A stretch of DNA of 33,126 nucleotides from CBDUBH01 sp965365345 (GCA_965365345.1 CBDUBH010000038.1:1-33126); one strand, 5' to 3'; counted from the stretch's first letter, positions 14,815 through 23,874 are shown. A program made the numbers and translations. Notes: a model not told the origin generated them from the sequence alone.

Positions 14815-15987
14815 TTATGGATTCATTACTATTTTAATACATTTGTCTTCTTTATCCCTGAAAATTTCATATCCGTGCGGTGCATCATTTAAATTCATGC
14901 GGTGAGTAATTACAAAAGAAGGATCAATTTCGCCGGCTTCAATTTTTCCAAGCAATTTATTCATATATTTTTGAACGTGAGTTTGTCCCATTTTCATTGT
15001 TAATCCTTTTGCAAAAGCAACGCCAATAGGAAATTTATCAACTACTCCGCCGTAAACTCCGGGTATTGAAACATATCCCCCTTTACCGCAAGATTGTATG
15101 ATCTCACGCAATGCGGTTGGTCTATCGGTTTCCATTTTTAATAATTGTTTTGCTTTATCGTATGCACCGGCAAAACCGCTTCCGTGAGCTTCCAAACCAA
15201 CAGCATCAATTACTGCTTCGGGTCCTTTGCCATGAGTAAGCTCTTTGATCGTATCAGGAACGCTTTCAACTTCTTCGTAATTGATTACATCAACATTGCC
15301 GATTGACTTAGCCATTGCAAGCCGCTCGGGGATTCTGTCAATTGCAATCACTCTATCTGCTCCAAGCAAAAAACAACTTCTGATTGTAAATTGACCGACA
15401 GGGCCGCATCCCCAGACTGCAATTGTATCACCGGGTTTTATATTACAATTTTCGGCAGCCATATATCCTGTTGGAAAAATATCAGTTAGAAAAAGAACCT
15501 TTTCATCAGGCAGACTTTCGGGAATTATTAAAGAATCAACATCAGCAAAAGGAACTCTTGCATATTCAGCTTGCCCGCCGGCAAATCCGCCGTACATGTG
15601 AGAATAACCGTAAATTCCTGCGGTGCCGTATCCGTAAGCTTCTTCCATCATTTTTTTATTTGGATTGCTTGTATCGCATAGTGAATACAATTCTTTTTTG
15701 CAATAATGACAAGTTCCGCATGAAATTGTAAAAGGAACAACAATTCGATCGCCTTTTTTAAGTTTTGTTACCGCACTTCCGATTTCTACAACTTCGCCCA
15801 TAAATTCATGACCCAGAATATCGCCTTCCTGCATAGTTGGAATGTAGCCGTTATAAAGATGAAGATCTGATCCACAGATTGCTGTCGATGTAATTTTAAT
15901 GATCACATCTGTTTGATCTTTTATAATCGGATCAGGAACATTATCAACTCTGAAATCGTGAATTCCGTGATAAACAACCGCTCTCAT
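14815..15987 (-). CDS. Zinc-dependent alcohol dehydrogenase (formaldehyde dehydrogenase-like)
   Basis: A 390-residue cytoplasmic MDR enzyme. Catalytic zinc ligands are C38 (ICGSDLH), H60 and E61 (GHEFMGEV); structural zinc cysteines are C90, C93, C96 and C104. The NAD-binding loop is WGCGPVGQF. The long insertion after the structural zinc and the segment PTGYMAAE...GPEAVIDAVGLEAHG match the glutathione-independent formaldehyde dehydrogenase/FDH-like branch. Aldehyde or short alcohol oxidation is likely, with the substrate unknown. AAGGAGG lies 5 bases before the ATG. It is 24 bp after the cytochrome c gene in a probable six-gene operon. Confidence 0.9.
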   Translation of the reverse strand: MRAVVYHGIHDFRVDNVPDPIIKDQTDVIIKITSTAICGSDLHLYNGYIPTMQEGDILGHEFMGEVVEIGSAVTKLKKGDRIVVPFTISCGTCHYCKKELYSLCDTSNPNKKMMEEAYGYGTAGIYGYSHMYGGFAGGQAEYARVPFADVDSLIIPESLPDEKVLFLTDIFPTGYMAAENCNIKPGDTIAVWGCGPVGQFTIRSCFLLGADRVIAIDRIPERLAMAKSIGNVDVINYEEVESVPDTIKELTHGKGPEAVIDAVGLEAHGSGFAGAYDKAKQLLKMETDRPTALREIIQSCGKGGYVSIPGVYGGVVDKFPIGVAFAKGLTMKMGQTHVQKYMNKLLGKIEAGEIDPSFVITHRMNLNDAPHGYEIFRDKEDKCIKIVMNP

Positions 15988-16011
15988 TTTTCCTCCTTAA
16001 CTTTCTCAAAA

Positions 16012-16353
16012 CTATTTATTATTTTTCAAAGCAGAAATATATTTTATTAAATTGTCTAATTCTTCTTTTGAGATTTTATCATCTCCAAAAGAAGGCATTT
16101 TACCAATACCATTCCTCACTTGAAATTTTATCATAAACCCCGGCAATGGTTTATTATTTATTGCCGGACCCACACCTGTCTCTCCTCGGGGATGGCAACT
16201 ATGACAATGTTTATTAAAAACTTTTTCACCTGCCAAAATCCTTTCATTAACATTTTCTAACTGGCCTTTTACAGGTTCAGATCTTCTTGCACTGCCGCAA
16301 CCGATAAGTACAATAAGAAATACTGGAAGCAATATTTTTTTAATCAGAAACAT
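16012..16353 (-). CDS. Cytochrome c lipoprotein, class I
   Basis: A small periplasmic-side c-type cytochrome. Residues 1-19 are a lipoprotein signal (LIGC, C19). The haem attachment site is CHSCH (C50, C53, H54), and M86 in GKMPSFG is the expected sixth ligand. At 113 residues it is a single-haem class I protein. Its start overlaps the sugar dehydrogenase stop by 14 bases, so the two are translationally coupled. It is the natural electron acceptor of that dehydrogenase, passing electrons towards the respiratory chain. Confidence 0.92.
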   Translation of the reverse strand: MFLIKKILLPVFLIVLIGCGSARRSEPVKGQLENVNERILAGEKVFNKHCHSCHPRGETGVGPAINNKPLPGFMIKFQVRNGIGKMPSFGDDKISKEELDNLIKYISALKNNK

Positions 16354-17767
16354 TTTTCGTAACCTTCCAAATTACTCCGGTTTCAGATTTGGGCATTGGC
16401 CCTTTATCACTCATTTGCATTATTCCGAAATCGACAATGTAAAGTGATTTTCCGTCTGGTGAAAATTTTACGGCAACAGGTCTTTCTAATCCGCCGGAGC
16501 CTGAATAAGAAGCAGGAGCATTCGTTTTTCCTTTATTTACGGCAAAATCATAAATGTTTCCGTTTTTTGTATCAACGCGAATAACTTTAAATCCAACAGG
16601 ACTCAAAACTTTTCCTACAGTAGGAGCTTGATCGCCGAATTGAGCGATAAAAGCCTGATCTAAATAGCCGAATTCATTATTATTTGAGAAATCAAATCCG
16701 TTTGAAGATGAATGAACTCCCAATTTTGCCACAGGTTTTGGCGGTTGATTAGGATGTTCAGCAAGAAGTTGATCAACATCATGTAATTTATGATCTCCTG
16801 AAAAATCCGGCCAGCCGTACCATAAACCATTTTCAATTTTCCAGAAAAGATCTCCGGTTCCCCAAACAGGGCGGCTTCCTCTTTCGTCAAATCCGTTATC
16901 GGTCACAAATAATTCATCATTATTATTAAATGAAATTCCGAAAGGATTTCTGAATCCCCATGCAACTAATTCTAAATTTTCACCGTTTAGTGAAGATCTT
17001 AAAATTGCTCCGGAGCATGGAATTTTTCCTTTGATGATTTCATTTTGTGAAGTTTTTTTCCCGAAAGATGAAAATGCTCCGGTTTCAACTTTACCATCAT
17101 CTTTTAAAGGATTTTCTGATTTAAAATTCTTACCTGAAAGTTTAACATCATTACAGGGAATATCATAAAATTGAGGATTTCTTTTAAGCCAGCCGAAATC
17201 AAAATTATCAACTCCAACTACTCCGGAATTTGTTGCAGTTCCGATTCCGAAATAAATTTTTTCATCGGGACCAATAATAACACCATTTGTATGATGATCA
17301 CCTAAACTCGGCAAACTGTCAATCAAAATTTCTGCTTTTCCATTTTTGTCAATTCGAATAATTCTGCCGCCTTTTAATGTTCCTCCTTCGCTTATGTAAA
17401 AATTACTTTTGTAAAAATCTACGCTCGTCCATGGACCGTTATTTTCACCTTCAAACACAACAGAAGTTTTTCCTTCAGAATCAATTTTGATCAATTTAGG
17501 TTTTGTAAAAACTTCGCCATATGAATACCCGGCTTCAATAACGAAAATATTCTCTTCATCATCAAAAGTTAAATCAGTTGGAAATGTTAATCCTCTGGCA
17601 ATTATTTCAATTGCATATCCTTTTGGCAGAGCAACATCATCGGGATTTAATTTGCGCGGAGGCTTCCAATCGGTTTCGCCTCCGCCATCGGATCCGCTTA
17701 AAAAATAACATCCAGAAATAAGAAAAAGTGCAGCAAATAAAATTAAAATATTTATTGATTTCTTCAT
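16340..17767 (-). CDS. PQQ-dependent sugar dehydrogenase (glucose/sorbosone dehydrogenase family) lipoprotein
   Basis: A 475-residue exported beta-propeller enzyme that oxidises aldoses or related sugars with a PQQ cofactor. The signal ends in lipobox ISGC (C20). The domain opens with LPKGYAIEIIARGLTFPTDL, continues with LPSLGDHHTNGVIIGPDEKI (the His region corresponds to the catalytic base) and WGFRNPFGISF, and ends with RPVAVKFSPDGKSLYIVDFG, all typical of the GSDH family. PQQ itself would have to be made elsewhere or scavenged; no pqq genes are in the window. It lies 11 bp after the Rieske flavoprotein and overlaps the cytochrome c gene. Confidence 0.88.
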   Translation of the reverse strand: MKKSINILILFAALFLISGCYFLSGSDGGGETDWKPPRKLNPDDVALPKGYAIEIIARGLTFPTDLTFDDEENIFVIEAGYSYGEVFTKPKLIKIDSEGKTSVVFEGENNGPWTSVDFYKSNFYISEGGTLKGGRIIRIDKNGKAEILIDSLPSLGDHHTNGVIIGPDEKIYFGIGTATNSGVVGVDNFDFGWLKRNPQFYDIPCNDVKLSGKNFKSENPLKDDGKVETGAFSSFGKKTSQNEIIKGKIPCSGAILRSSLNGENLELVAWGFRNPFGISFNNNDELFVTDNGFDERGSRPVWGTGDLFWKIENGLWYGWPDFSGDHKLHDVDQLLAEHPNQPPKPVAKLGVHSSSNGFDFSNNNEFGYLDQAFIAQFGDQAPTVGKVLSPVGFKVIRVDTKNGNIYDFAVNKGKTNAPASYSGSGGLERPVAVKFSPDGKSLYIVDFGIMQMSDKGPMPKSETGVIWKVTKNVSD

Positions 17768-17778
17768 ATTGATATAGA

Positions 17779-19398
17779 TTATTCTTCCGGAATTCCAACT
17801 TGTTCAAGATCTGTTTGGGCAGGACCGTTTATAACTTTTCCGTAAGAATTAAAGCGTGAACCGTGACACGGGCAATCAAAAGATTTTTCGGTTTCGTTCC
17901 ATTCCAAAATACATTTCATATGCGGACAAATTGCCGTATAAGCGTGAAGCTTTCCTTCATCATCCCTGTAAACAGCGGCTTTGGTCAATCCATCGCGAAT
18001 AATTGCTCCTTGTCCGTTAGTTAGATCTTTTACAGAATCAATATCTCCGGGAGTTAGATATTCAACAAATTTTTTCGCAACATTTCCTTGTTCAACCAAA
18101 AAATCTTTTAAAGAAGTAGAAGATTTGGGCTTTCTGGATGGGGCGTAAATTTCATACCAGCGATTTTCCAAATTCATTATTAAAGATGAAATTATAATTC
18201 CTGAAATTGTTCCGTGTGTAATTCCGTTACCTGAATCTCCGGTAGCAATGTAAATATTTTCATCACCGGGATTTCTTCCTGCGTAACCTAACGCATCTGC
18301 AGGTTCCATAACCTGACCTGACCATTTATAAATTACATCTTCCACCATAGGAAATTTTTCTTTTGTCCAGTTTATAAGATTTTCAAATCGCTGATCTTCA
18401 GGAATATTTTCTTCCATCTGCTGACCTGTTTTATGATCTTCGCCTCCGACAATTAAAAGATCAAACTCATTATCAAATTTTTGCAATCTTGCATAATGAT
18501 ATGGATAAGTGGGCCATTCAGAATTATAATCTCCCGAATCCCACCAAAGTGCATAAGGCAGTTGATTTTTTTTAACTTTTGCGCCGATCACATAAGATCT
18601 GTAAGGTGCCTGCTTTGTGTGCATTTTTACTTTATCATTTATTGGACTGTTTGTTGCAACTACAATGTGATTTGCATTTACAGTATATCCGTTTGTCAAA
18701 GTTACTTTCGTTTTATCAAATTCTTTAACATGTGAAGATGTGTAAATTTTTCCACCATCCTGAATTATCGCTTTACAAAGTCCGGCTAAATATTTCATTG
18801 GATGAAATTGTGCTTGGCTTGCAAATCTTAAATAAGGCGGTTCAGTATTTTGAATTCCGGGAATTGAATTTACAATTTCAGTTTCAAGTTCAGCGCGGCG
18901 TGTTGCATCATATTCATTTTGAATACTGTCTTTTGAATCTGATGGATGTAAAAATAAAAATCCGTTTACCTTTACAAAATCGCAATCAATATTTTCATCT
19001 GTTGAAATTTTTTCAATGAATTCAATTGCAGCAGTATGACTTTCGGCTGCAAGTTTACTTCCTTCTTCTCCGAACATTTTTTCAATATCATAATATCTGT
19101 CATCTAAAGCATTTGAAATGTGCGCTGTAGTTCTTCCGGTTTCGCCGCTTCCGATGTTGCCATCTTCAAGTAAAACAACTTTATGTCCCTTTTTTGTTAA
19201 AAGATAAGCTGTAGTTAAACCTGAAATTCCGCCTCCCACAATCACTGTTTCAGTAGTTAGATTTTCTTTTAGCTGTTCAAATTTGATAGGCTCAACCGAA
19301 TCAACCCAATACGAAATTTTTGCTCCGGATGTTACTTCAGGATTATTTTCAGATGATTGTAATTTTGAATTCCCCTTACCAGTTTCATTCTGCGACAT
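17779..19398 (-). CDS. FAD-dependent oxidoreductase fused to a Rieske [2Fe-2S] domain
   Basis: A 539-residue two-domain redox protein. Residues 50-440 are a DAO-type FAD oxidoreductase beginning TVIVGGGISGLTTAYLL. The C-terminal Rieske domain (about 450-539) has the cluster ligands C491-x-H493 (ICPHM) and C509-x-x-H512 (CPCHGSRF). No signal peptide is seen, so it is cytoplasmic. The fusion is a known family (DadA-like with Rieske), and the substrate is unknown. AAGGAG precedes the ATG. It is the first gene of the six-gene minus-strand operon that ends at 14439. Confidence 0.92.
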   Translation of the reverse strand: MSQNETGKGNSKLQSSENNPEVTSGAKISYWVDSVEPIKFEQLKENLTTETVIVGGGISGLTTAYLLTKKGHKVVLLEDGNIGSGETGRTTAHISNALDDRYYDIEKMFGEEGSKLAAESHTAAIEFIEKISTDENIDCDFVKVNGFLFLHPSDSKDSIQNEYDATRRAELETEIVNSIPGIQNTEPPYLRFASQAQFHPMKYLAGLCKAIIQDGGKIYTSSHVKEFDKTKVTLTNGYTVNANHIVVATNSPINDKVKMHTKQAPYRSYVIGAKVKKNQLPYALWWDSGDYNSEWPTYPYHYARLQKFDNEFDLLIVGGEDHKTGQQMEENIPEDQRFENLINWTKEKFPMVEDVIYKWSGQVMEPADALGYAGRNPGDENIYIATGDSGNGITHGTISGIIISSLIMNLENRWYEIYAPSRKPKSSTSLKDFLVEQGNVAKKFVEYLTPGDIDSVKDLTNGQGAIIRDGLTKAAVYRDDEGKLHAYTAICPHMKCILEWNETEKSFDCPCHGSRFNSYGKVINGPAQTDLEQVGIPEE

Positions 19399-19530
19399 GA
19401 TTCGTCTCCTTAAATTTCATTCAATAAATTTCTAACAAATTCAATTTTGCCGTTATAATTCAAAAAGAAATATTGAATAAATAAATTCAAGGCATTAAGA
19501 TTTCCGGATTTTAAGTTTTATTTGAAGCAC

Positions 19531-19563
19531 AAAAAAAGGAAACAAAAAATTGTTTCCCTTTTT
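19531..19563 (-). terminator. Rho-independent terminator GGAAACAA/TTGTTTCC
   Basis: A perfect 8-bp stem (19538-19545 with 19550-19557) around an AAAA loop, with seven T residues after it on the minus strand and CTTTTTT on the plus. It lies 28 bp beyond the stop of the acidic secreted protein, which it most likely terminates. Confidence 0.8.
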
Positions 19564-19585
19564 TACAATAAAATATTTTTCAAAA

Positions 19586-20488
19586 CTATTGATTATTTGT
19601 GTCATCCTGATTGTTTGGATCATCAGAATTTTGATCTGAATATTCTTCGGTATTGTTTTGATTATTCTGATTTTCCGGTTTCATATCCCAATCACCGTTT
19701 CCTTCAAGTCTGTCAGATTCATCAAGATCAGTTTCAGTTTTGTTTAATTCCTCATTTGTATTTTCATCAAAATTTTGCTGTTGGGGATTTTGATCATCAA
19801 TATTGCCTTCATTTTGTGCATCAATGTCTGTTCCGGTTTCGGTGGTTGAATTAAAATCTTCAGTTTCGCCGGTTGTACCGTAAACTCTTTGCTTTACATT
19901 GTTCCACCAATCTTTTTTGATGAACATATACGCATCAATCTGATCTTCTTCCAATACATCTTCAATTTCGCTGTTTGCTTCTCTATCCAGGTCAGAAAGA
20001 TCTTCATTTGTTCCTAAATTTCCTCTTAAAGCATCAACATCAGTTTCAATTGCTTCTCTGTTATCAGTCAAATTTCCTTCTTCATCTGCAACTTCTTCAC
20101 GGTATTCCAATTCTTTTTCGGAATCTACATTTTCTGTTCCTAAATTTTTATTCTGATGAATTTCACGAACATCAGAAATATACTCTTCAAGAATTTCAGT
20201 GATTTCAGTTGTTTGTTCCATTGTTAAATTGATTCGCTGCATTAATTCAACAGCCATATCTTTTGCAACTTGTTCCGGATCATCAGCGCTTGAAGTATCA
20301 ACAACAACTCCGCCAATCTTATTCATAGTATCCATTGGCGAAATTTCCTGCGCCTGCGTTTGGTTTTGCATTTGCTCTTGATCTTGTGTTTGCATTTGAT
20401 TCTGATTCAAAGTATCAGTCTGTGCAAATAAATTTGCTGAAGCTATCATTACAAATATTGTTAAAAATAAAACTCCATACTTTTTCAT
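19586..20488 (-). CDS. Secreted acidic Spy/CpxP-like protein with Asn/Gln-rich tail
   Basis: A 300-residue exported protein. Residues 1-22 are a signal peptide ending LFAQ. A Gln-rich stretch (about 28-48) leads to a helical region (70-210) with INLTMEQTTEITEILEEY, resembling the LTxxQ motif of Spy/CpxP periplasmic chaperones, and later EDQIDAYMFIKKDWW. The final 85 residues are low-complexity, dominated by Asn, Asp, Gln, Glu and Thr. No characterised relative is recognised. AGGAGTAAGG precedes the ATG. It is probably monocistronic. Confidence 0.75.
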   Translation of the reverse strand: MKKYGVLFLTIFVMIASANLFAQTDTLNQNQMQTQDQEQMQNQTQAQEISPMDTMNKIGGVVVDTSSADDPEQVAKDMAVELMQRINLTMEQTTEITEILEEYISDVREIHQNKNLGTENVDSEKELEYREEVADEEGNLTDNREAIETDVDALRGNLGTNEDLSDLDREANSEIEDVLEEDQIDAYMFIKKDWWNNVKQRVYGTTGETEDFNSTTETGTDIDAQNEGNIDDQNPQQQNFDENTNEELNKTETDLDESDRLEGNGDWDMKPENQNNQNNTEEYSDQNSDDPNNQDDTNNQ

Positions 20489-20596
20489 ACTTACCTTACT
20501 CCTAATATTTTTGATGTTTTAATTTAAATTATAAATTATGTTATTAAAGCAAACTCAAAAAGTTTTCCACTTGAAAATGAAAAGTTGAGGAATAAG

Positions 20597-21340
20597 ATGA
20601 AAATATTAATTCAGATTTCGTTTTTTTTATTATTGGCTTTTGCAAATATTGATTCTGTTTATTCACAAATTTATTTTGATATTGAATCCGGAAAAGTTTT
20701 CAGCGGATACAATGATGTAAAAATTCCCGGCGATGAAGGAACGGAATTTTCATTTTCGAAAGATCTTTCTACTGAATCAAAAATATTTTTAAGAGCCCGA
20801 GTGAGTTATAAATTTTCCGGTAAACATTTGATAAGTATATTGTACGCGCCGCTAAAATTAAATGCTAACGGAGAATTTAAAAGTGCTGTAAGGTTTACTG
20901 ATGAAATTTTTAATCCAAATGAAAAAATTGAAGGTGATTACAGATTTGATTCATATAGAATTACTTATAATTACGGATTTATCAATAACGAAAATTTCAA
21001 ATTGGGATTAGGATTAACCGGAAAGATCCGCGATGCCGAAATTTCATTAAGTGACGAAAATAATTCTTCGAGCAAAACAAATACGGGATTTGTTCCGCTT
21101 ATAAACTTAATTGCCGAAATTTATTTTACAGAAAATATTTCATTTTTAGTTGAAGGTGATGGACTTGTTGCCCCGCAGGGCAGGGCAGAAGATTTTCTTT
21201 TTGCATTAACTTATTCATTAAATGAAAATCTAAAATTTAAAGCCGGTTACAGAATTCTTGAAGGTGGAGCAGATAACGATGAAGTTTATAATTTTACTCT
21301 TTTAAATTACGCGGCTTTCGGAGTTATTTTTTCGCTTTAA
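20597..21340 (+). CDS. Predicted outer-membrane beta-barrel protein
   Basis: A 247-residue exported protein with signal peptide ending VYSQ. The body alternates polar and hydrophobic residues in strands such as KIFLRARVSYKF, YRITYNYGFI, KLGLGLTGKIRDAEI and LKFKAGYRILEGG, and it ends in the aromatic strand YAAFGVIFSL, all typical of a small outer-membrane barrel. I chose ATG 20597 because GAGG lies 6 bases upstream; the TTG at 20585 would overlap that site. Its stop overlaps the convergent membrane-protein gene by 17 bp. No specific function is recognised. Confidence 0.75.
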   Translation: MKILIQISFFLLLAFANIDSVYSQIYFDIESGKVFSGYNDVKIPGDEGTEFSFSKDLSTESKIFLRARVSYKFSGKHLISILYAPLKLNANGEFKSAVRFTDEIFNPNEKIEGDYRFDSYRITYNYGFINNENFKLGLGLTGKIRDAEISLSDENNSSSKTNTGFVPLINLIAEIYFTENISFLVEGDGLVAPQGRAEDFLFALTYSLNENLKFKAGYRILEGGADNDEVYNFTLLNYAAFGVIFSL

Positions 21341-21839
21341 CTTTTTTGAATAGTAATTCATAAATAATTATAAATGCCATAATAAAATAAGAAATGTACA
21401 TCAGCGTTGCAGAAATTACCGTAATGTAAACGAAATTTTTATCAATAAATCTCATCCCCCAAATTGATGAAAATGAAATTACCGCGGAAATTAACGGTTC
21501 TATCATTAAAAAAGATTTCCAAAATCCTTTTACAATTGAGTTGAAATAAAAAATTATTCCGATAGCAAAAAATATCAAACTGAAACCGATTATATGATTG
21601 TGGGTTGTCATTAACATTTCATGTAATGATTTCGGATAATTTTCCTGAACATCAAAATCATCCTGTTCATCTTGATTTTGCTGACTTCCGTTAAATCTTT
21701 CAACGGCATCATCCGGTGAAAAATTTGTTGTTTGATTTACAAAAACCAAACCGGTGCAAACTCCAATTGTTAAAACGATAACAAAAGTCAGCAGAAATTT
21801 TTTTAATTTTTCGTCAAGTTCAAAAAGAAAAATATTCAT
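21324..21839 (-). CDS. Membrane protein with His-rich helix start, third gene of porin/FMN operon
   Basis: A 171-residue protein with about four membrane helices: 14-34, 82-100, 108-127 and 137-163. A 45-residue soluble loop with acidic and Asn/Gln residues follows helix 1. Helix 2 begins MTTHNHIIGFSLIFFAIGI; the two His near the outer membrane surface could bind haem or metal. I recall similar unnamed proteins beside FMN-binding genes in other bacteria but cannot name a family. Its ATG overlaps the stop of the FMN-binding gene (ATGA), so they are translationally coupled. Confidence 0.7.
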   Translation of the reverse strand: MNIFLFELDEKLKKFLLTFVIVLTIGVCTGLVFVNQTTNFSPDDAVERFNGSQQNQDEQDDFDVQENYPKSLHEMLMTTHNHIIGFSLIFFAIGIIFYFNSIVKGFWKSFLMIEPLISAVISFSSIWGMRFIDKNFVYITVISATLMYISYFIMAFIIIYELLFKKVKAKK

Positions 21840-22384
21840 AAATCTGATTCAATTTCTTTTATGAGCATTGATAATTTTTTTATTCCACTTGTTACAGAAC
21901 GCACTGAAATTGTTGCTCCACTTATACCCGAAATATCTTTTCCAATTTCATATGAAGATCCTGAATTTTTTCCTGAAAATTGTTCATTCCAATTTTTGTT
22001 TGTAACTCCGCCACCATAAGGTTCGCGGTATTTTACAATACTAGTTGAAATTATATTTCCGTTTAGATCGAATAAAACCAAAAAAGTAATCGGTAAAGAT
22101 TTTCCGTAAACATTATCCAAAACAGCATAATGAGTTAGTTTTCCGCTGTTTTTTACTTTCCAGACATAAACAAAATCTTTAAAGAATTTTTGCTTAACCG
22201 AATTTTCAATTTTAGATTTTATTTTTTGCGGAATCGAAAATTTCTGAAACTCCAAATTTGAATTTTTCCCGAGTTCAGCAGAAATCATTTCTTCGGCTTT
22301 CTGTTTCAGATCTTCTGCAAAAATTCTTTGCTGATCAAAAATTAAAATTGATATTGAAATTATTATAAGATAAAAAATTTTCAA
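21836..22384 (-). CDS. Exported FMN-binding domain protein
   Basis: A 182-residue protein with N-terminal signal peptide (to about residue 23) and an FMN_bind domain. The flavinylation site is SGAT in DISGISGATISVRSVTSG (about 150-167); in RnfG/NqrC-type proteins the Thr carries FMN through a phosphoester made by ApbE. YREPYGGGV upstream of it also fits the family. It would act as a periplasmic one-electron carrier. It lies 54 bp after the porin gene and overlaps the membrane-protein gene by ATGA. No apbE is in the window. Confidence 0.85.
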   Translation of the reverse strand: MKIFYLIIISISILIFDQQRIFAEDLKQKAEEMISAELGKNSNLEFQKFSIPQKIKSKIENSVKQKFFKDFVYVWKVKNSGKLTHYAVLDNVYGKSLPITFLVLFDLNGNIISTSIVKYREPYGGGVTNKNWNEQFSGKNSGSSYEIGKDISGISGATISVRSVTSGIKKLSMLIKEIESDL

Positions 22385-22438
22385 ATTAACTCCGTTAAAA
22401 AAGTTTGCGCTCCAGTAAGATTACGGAAGCGCAAAAAA

Positions 22439-23500
22439 TTAAAACATATAACCGACACCGATATTAAAGTAATTTGTTTTTCTGCTGTTCAGTTCAAGCG
22501 TGTTTACGCTGTAATCAGTTTTGAAAACTACTTGCGGAATCGGTTTTACGGTCAATCCTAAAAACCATGCTTTATTGTGATTTGCTTTTTCGGAATCTCC
22601 GCCGTTTCTTGTTAATGCAGCTGTGTTTATATCACTGTATCTGAACCAGGGAATAATTTCGGTTTTTGTATTAAATAAACTTCCGATATTGTAACCCAAA
22701 TCAAAATAATAGCCAAGTGAATTTTCAACATTTCCTTTTTCAAAAGAGATTGTTCCGATTTCAAAAGCAGAATAAATATTATTTGCTTCATATTTTGCAT
22801 GGAATTCAGCAATGCTTATTTTATTTGTAGTTGAATCGCCATCGGCTTTATTGTATGAAAAAGATGCACCGGCCAATAATCCGGGAATATTTGTATAATT
22901 TGCACTGAAGTTATAAAGAAGATTATCAGCTTTTGCCAAATAACCTTTTCTGCGGGCGCTTCTGATTCCGTTAGCGGAAAATTTATCAGAGTTTAAACCT
23001 TCCATTGCAGCAAATCTTAAATCAAATCCGCCGAGTTTGCTATAAATTGCAGCGCCGTTACCAAACCAGGTTGTGGGAATCAAAACATTTGCATAAACAG
23101 GACGCTCAACGCTTAAAAACAGCGGCGGCTCGTGATATTCATTAAGCAATCCGACTGAAGGTAAAATTACACCCGCCTGAAATCCGAACCATTCTGCGTG
23201 ATGATAGTTTACATACGCCTGCTCAAGTTCAAGCTCGCCTAACTGTCCGTAAACGAAATTATGTTCAAGTTCAACTTCTGATTTGAATGACCATTTTTCA
23301 TTCCAGCTGTGACCGAAAAACAAAACAAATCTATGAAAATCCAAAACTTTTTTTCCGTTTCCGCCTTCAGGTTTTGAATAATTATAATGTAGTTCTCCAT
23401 AACCGCCCAAAGTTGATTTCGGTTCAAAAAAATCATCCTGAGCAAAAACATTTATTGAATATATCAGAACAAAAGTTACTGCAAGTAAAATATTCTTCAT
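22439..23500 (-). CDS. Outer-membrane porin-like protein
   Basis: A 353-residue exported barrel. The signal peptide ends VFAQ. The mature protein starts with GGYGELHYNYSKPEG and then FHRFVLFFGHSWNEKWSFKS, a pattern seen in phosphate-selective or OprO/P-like porins, and it ends with YFNIGVGYMF, a terminal aromatic strand for barrel assembly. GVILPSVGLLNEYHEPP is also typical of this porin group. It heads the porin/FMN-binding/membrane-protein operon, which suggests it delivers the substrate handled by that redox system. A consensus promoter lies about 43-73 bp upstream. Confidence 0.85.
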   Translation of the reverse strand: MKNILLAVTFVLIYSINVFAQDDFFEPKSTLGGYGELHYNYSKPEGGNGKKVLDFHRFVLFFGHSWNEKWSFKSEVELEHNFVYGQLGELELEQAYVNYHHAEWFGFQAGVILPSVGLLNEYHEPPLFLSVERPVYANVLIPTTWFGNGAAIYSKLGGFDLRFAAMEGLNSDKFSANGIRSARRKGYLAKADNLLYNFSANYTNIPGLLAGASFSYNKADGDSTTNKISIAEFHAKYEANNIYSAFEIGTISFEKGNVENSLGYYFDLGYNIGSLFNTKTEIIPWFRYSDINTAALTRNGGDSEKANHNKAWFLGLTVKPIPQVVFKTDYSVNTLELNSRKTNYFNIGVGYMF

Positions 23501-23542
23501 GACCTTTCCTTTATGATAAAATAAGATTGTTTTTATTTAGAC

Positions 23543-23573
23543 CAAATATAAATAAGAAAATTTATTTTGCAAA
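23543..23573 (-). promoter_or_regulatory. Bacteroidetes-type promoter of the porin/FMN operon
   Basis: On the minus strand TTTG (23570-23573) is followed after exactly 19 bases by TATATTTG (23543-23550), matching the Bacteroidetes primary-sigma consensus TTTG-N19-TAnnTTTG. Transcription would start about 35 bases before the porin ATG. Confidence 0.65.
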
Positions 23574-23685
23574 ATATTTTTTTTGAAATTAAAAAAAATG
23601 TAAGGATTAGTTGAAAGTTTTTTGAAAAATTGTTGAAAGAAATTTTTGGAAGCTTTTAAGGATTTAGTAAAGTCATTTTTATAAT

Positions 23686-23874
23686 ATGGAAATGATAAAT
23701 GAAATATTGCGAAATTATTTCAAAAATGATTTTGAAATTGTTTGTTTTTCAAAATCAGATTACTTAGCAATAACTTTTAAGGGAAATACTTTTTGCGGCG
23801 AAATTTTCCCGAAAGTTGATTTATTAAATAGAAATAATTTTCTCAAAAAGGGAACAGTATGTCACAAAAAGTAA
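23686..23874 (+). CDS. Short hypothetical protein upstream of the epimerase
   Basis: A 62-residue ORF (MEMINEILRNYFKNDFEIVC...) with no recognised domain. Its end overlaps the epimerase start by 16 bases in another frame, which would suit translational coupling, but no ribosome-binding site is evident and the epimerase has its own AAGGGA inside it. It may be a real small gene or chance. Confidence 0.35.
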   Translation: MEMINEILRNYFKNDFEIVCFSKSDYLAITFKGNTFCGEIFPKVDLLNRNNFLKKGTVCHKK

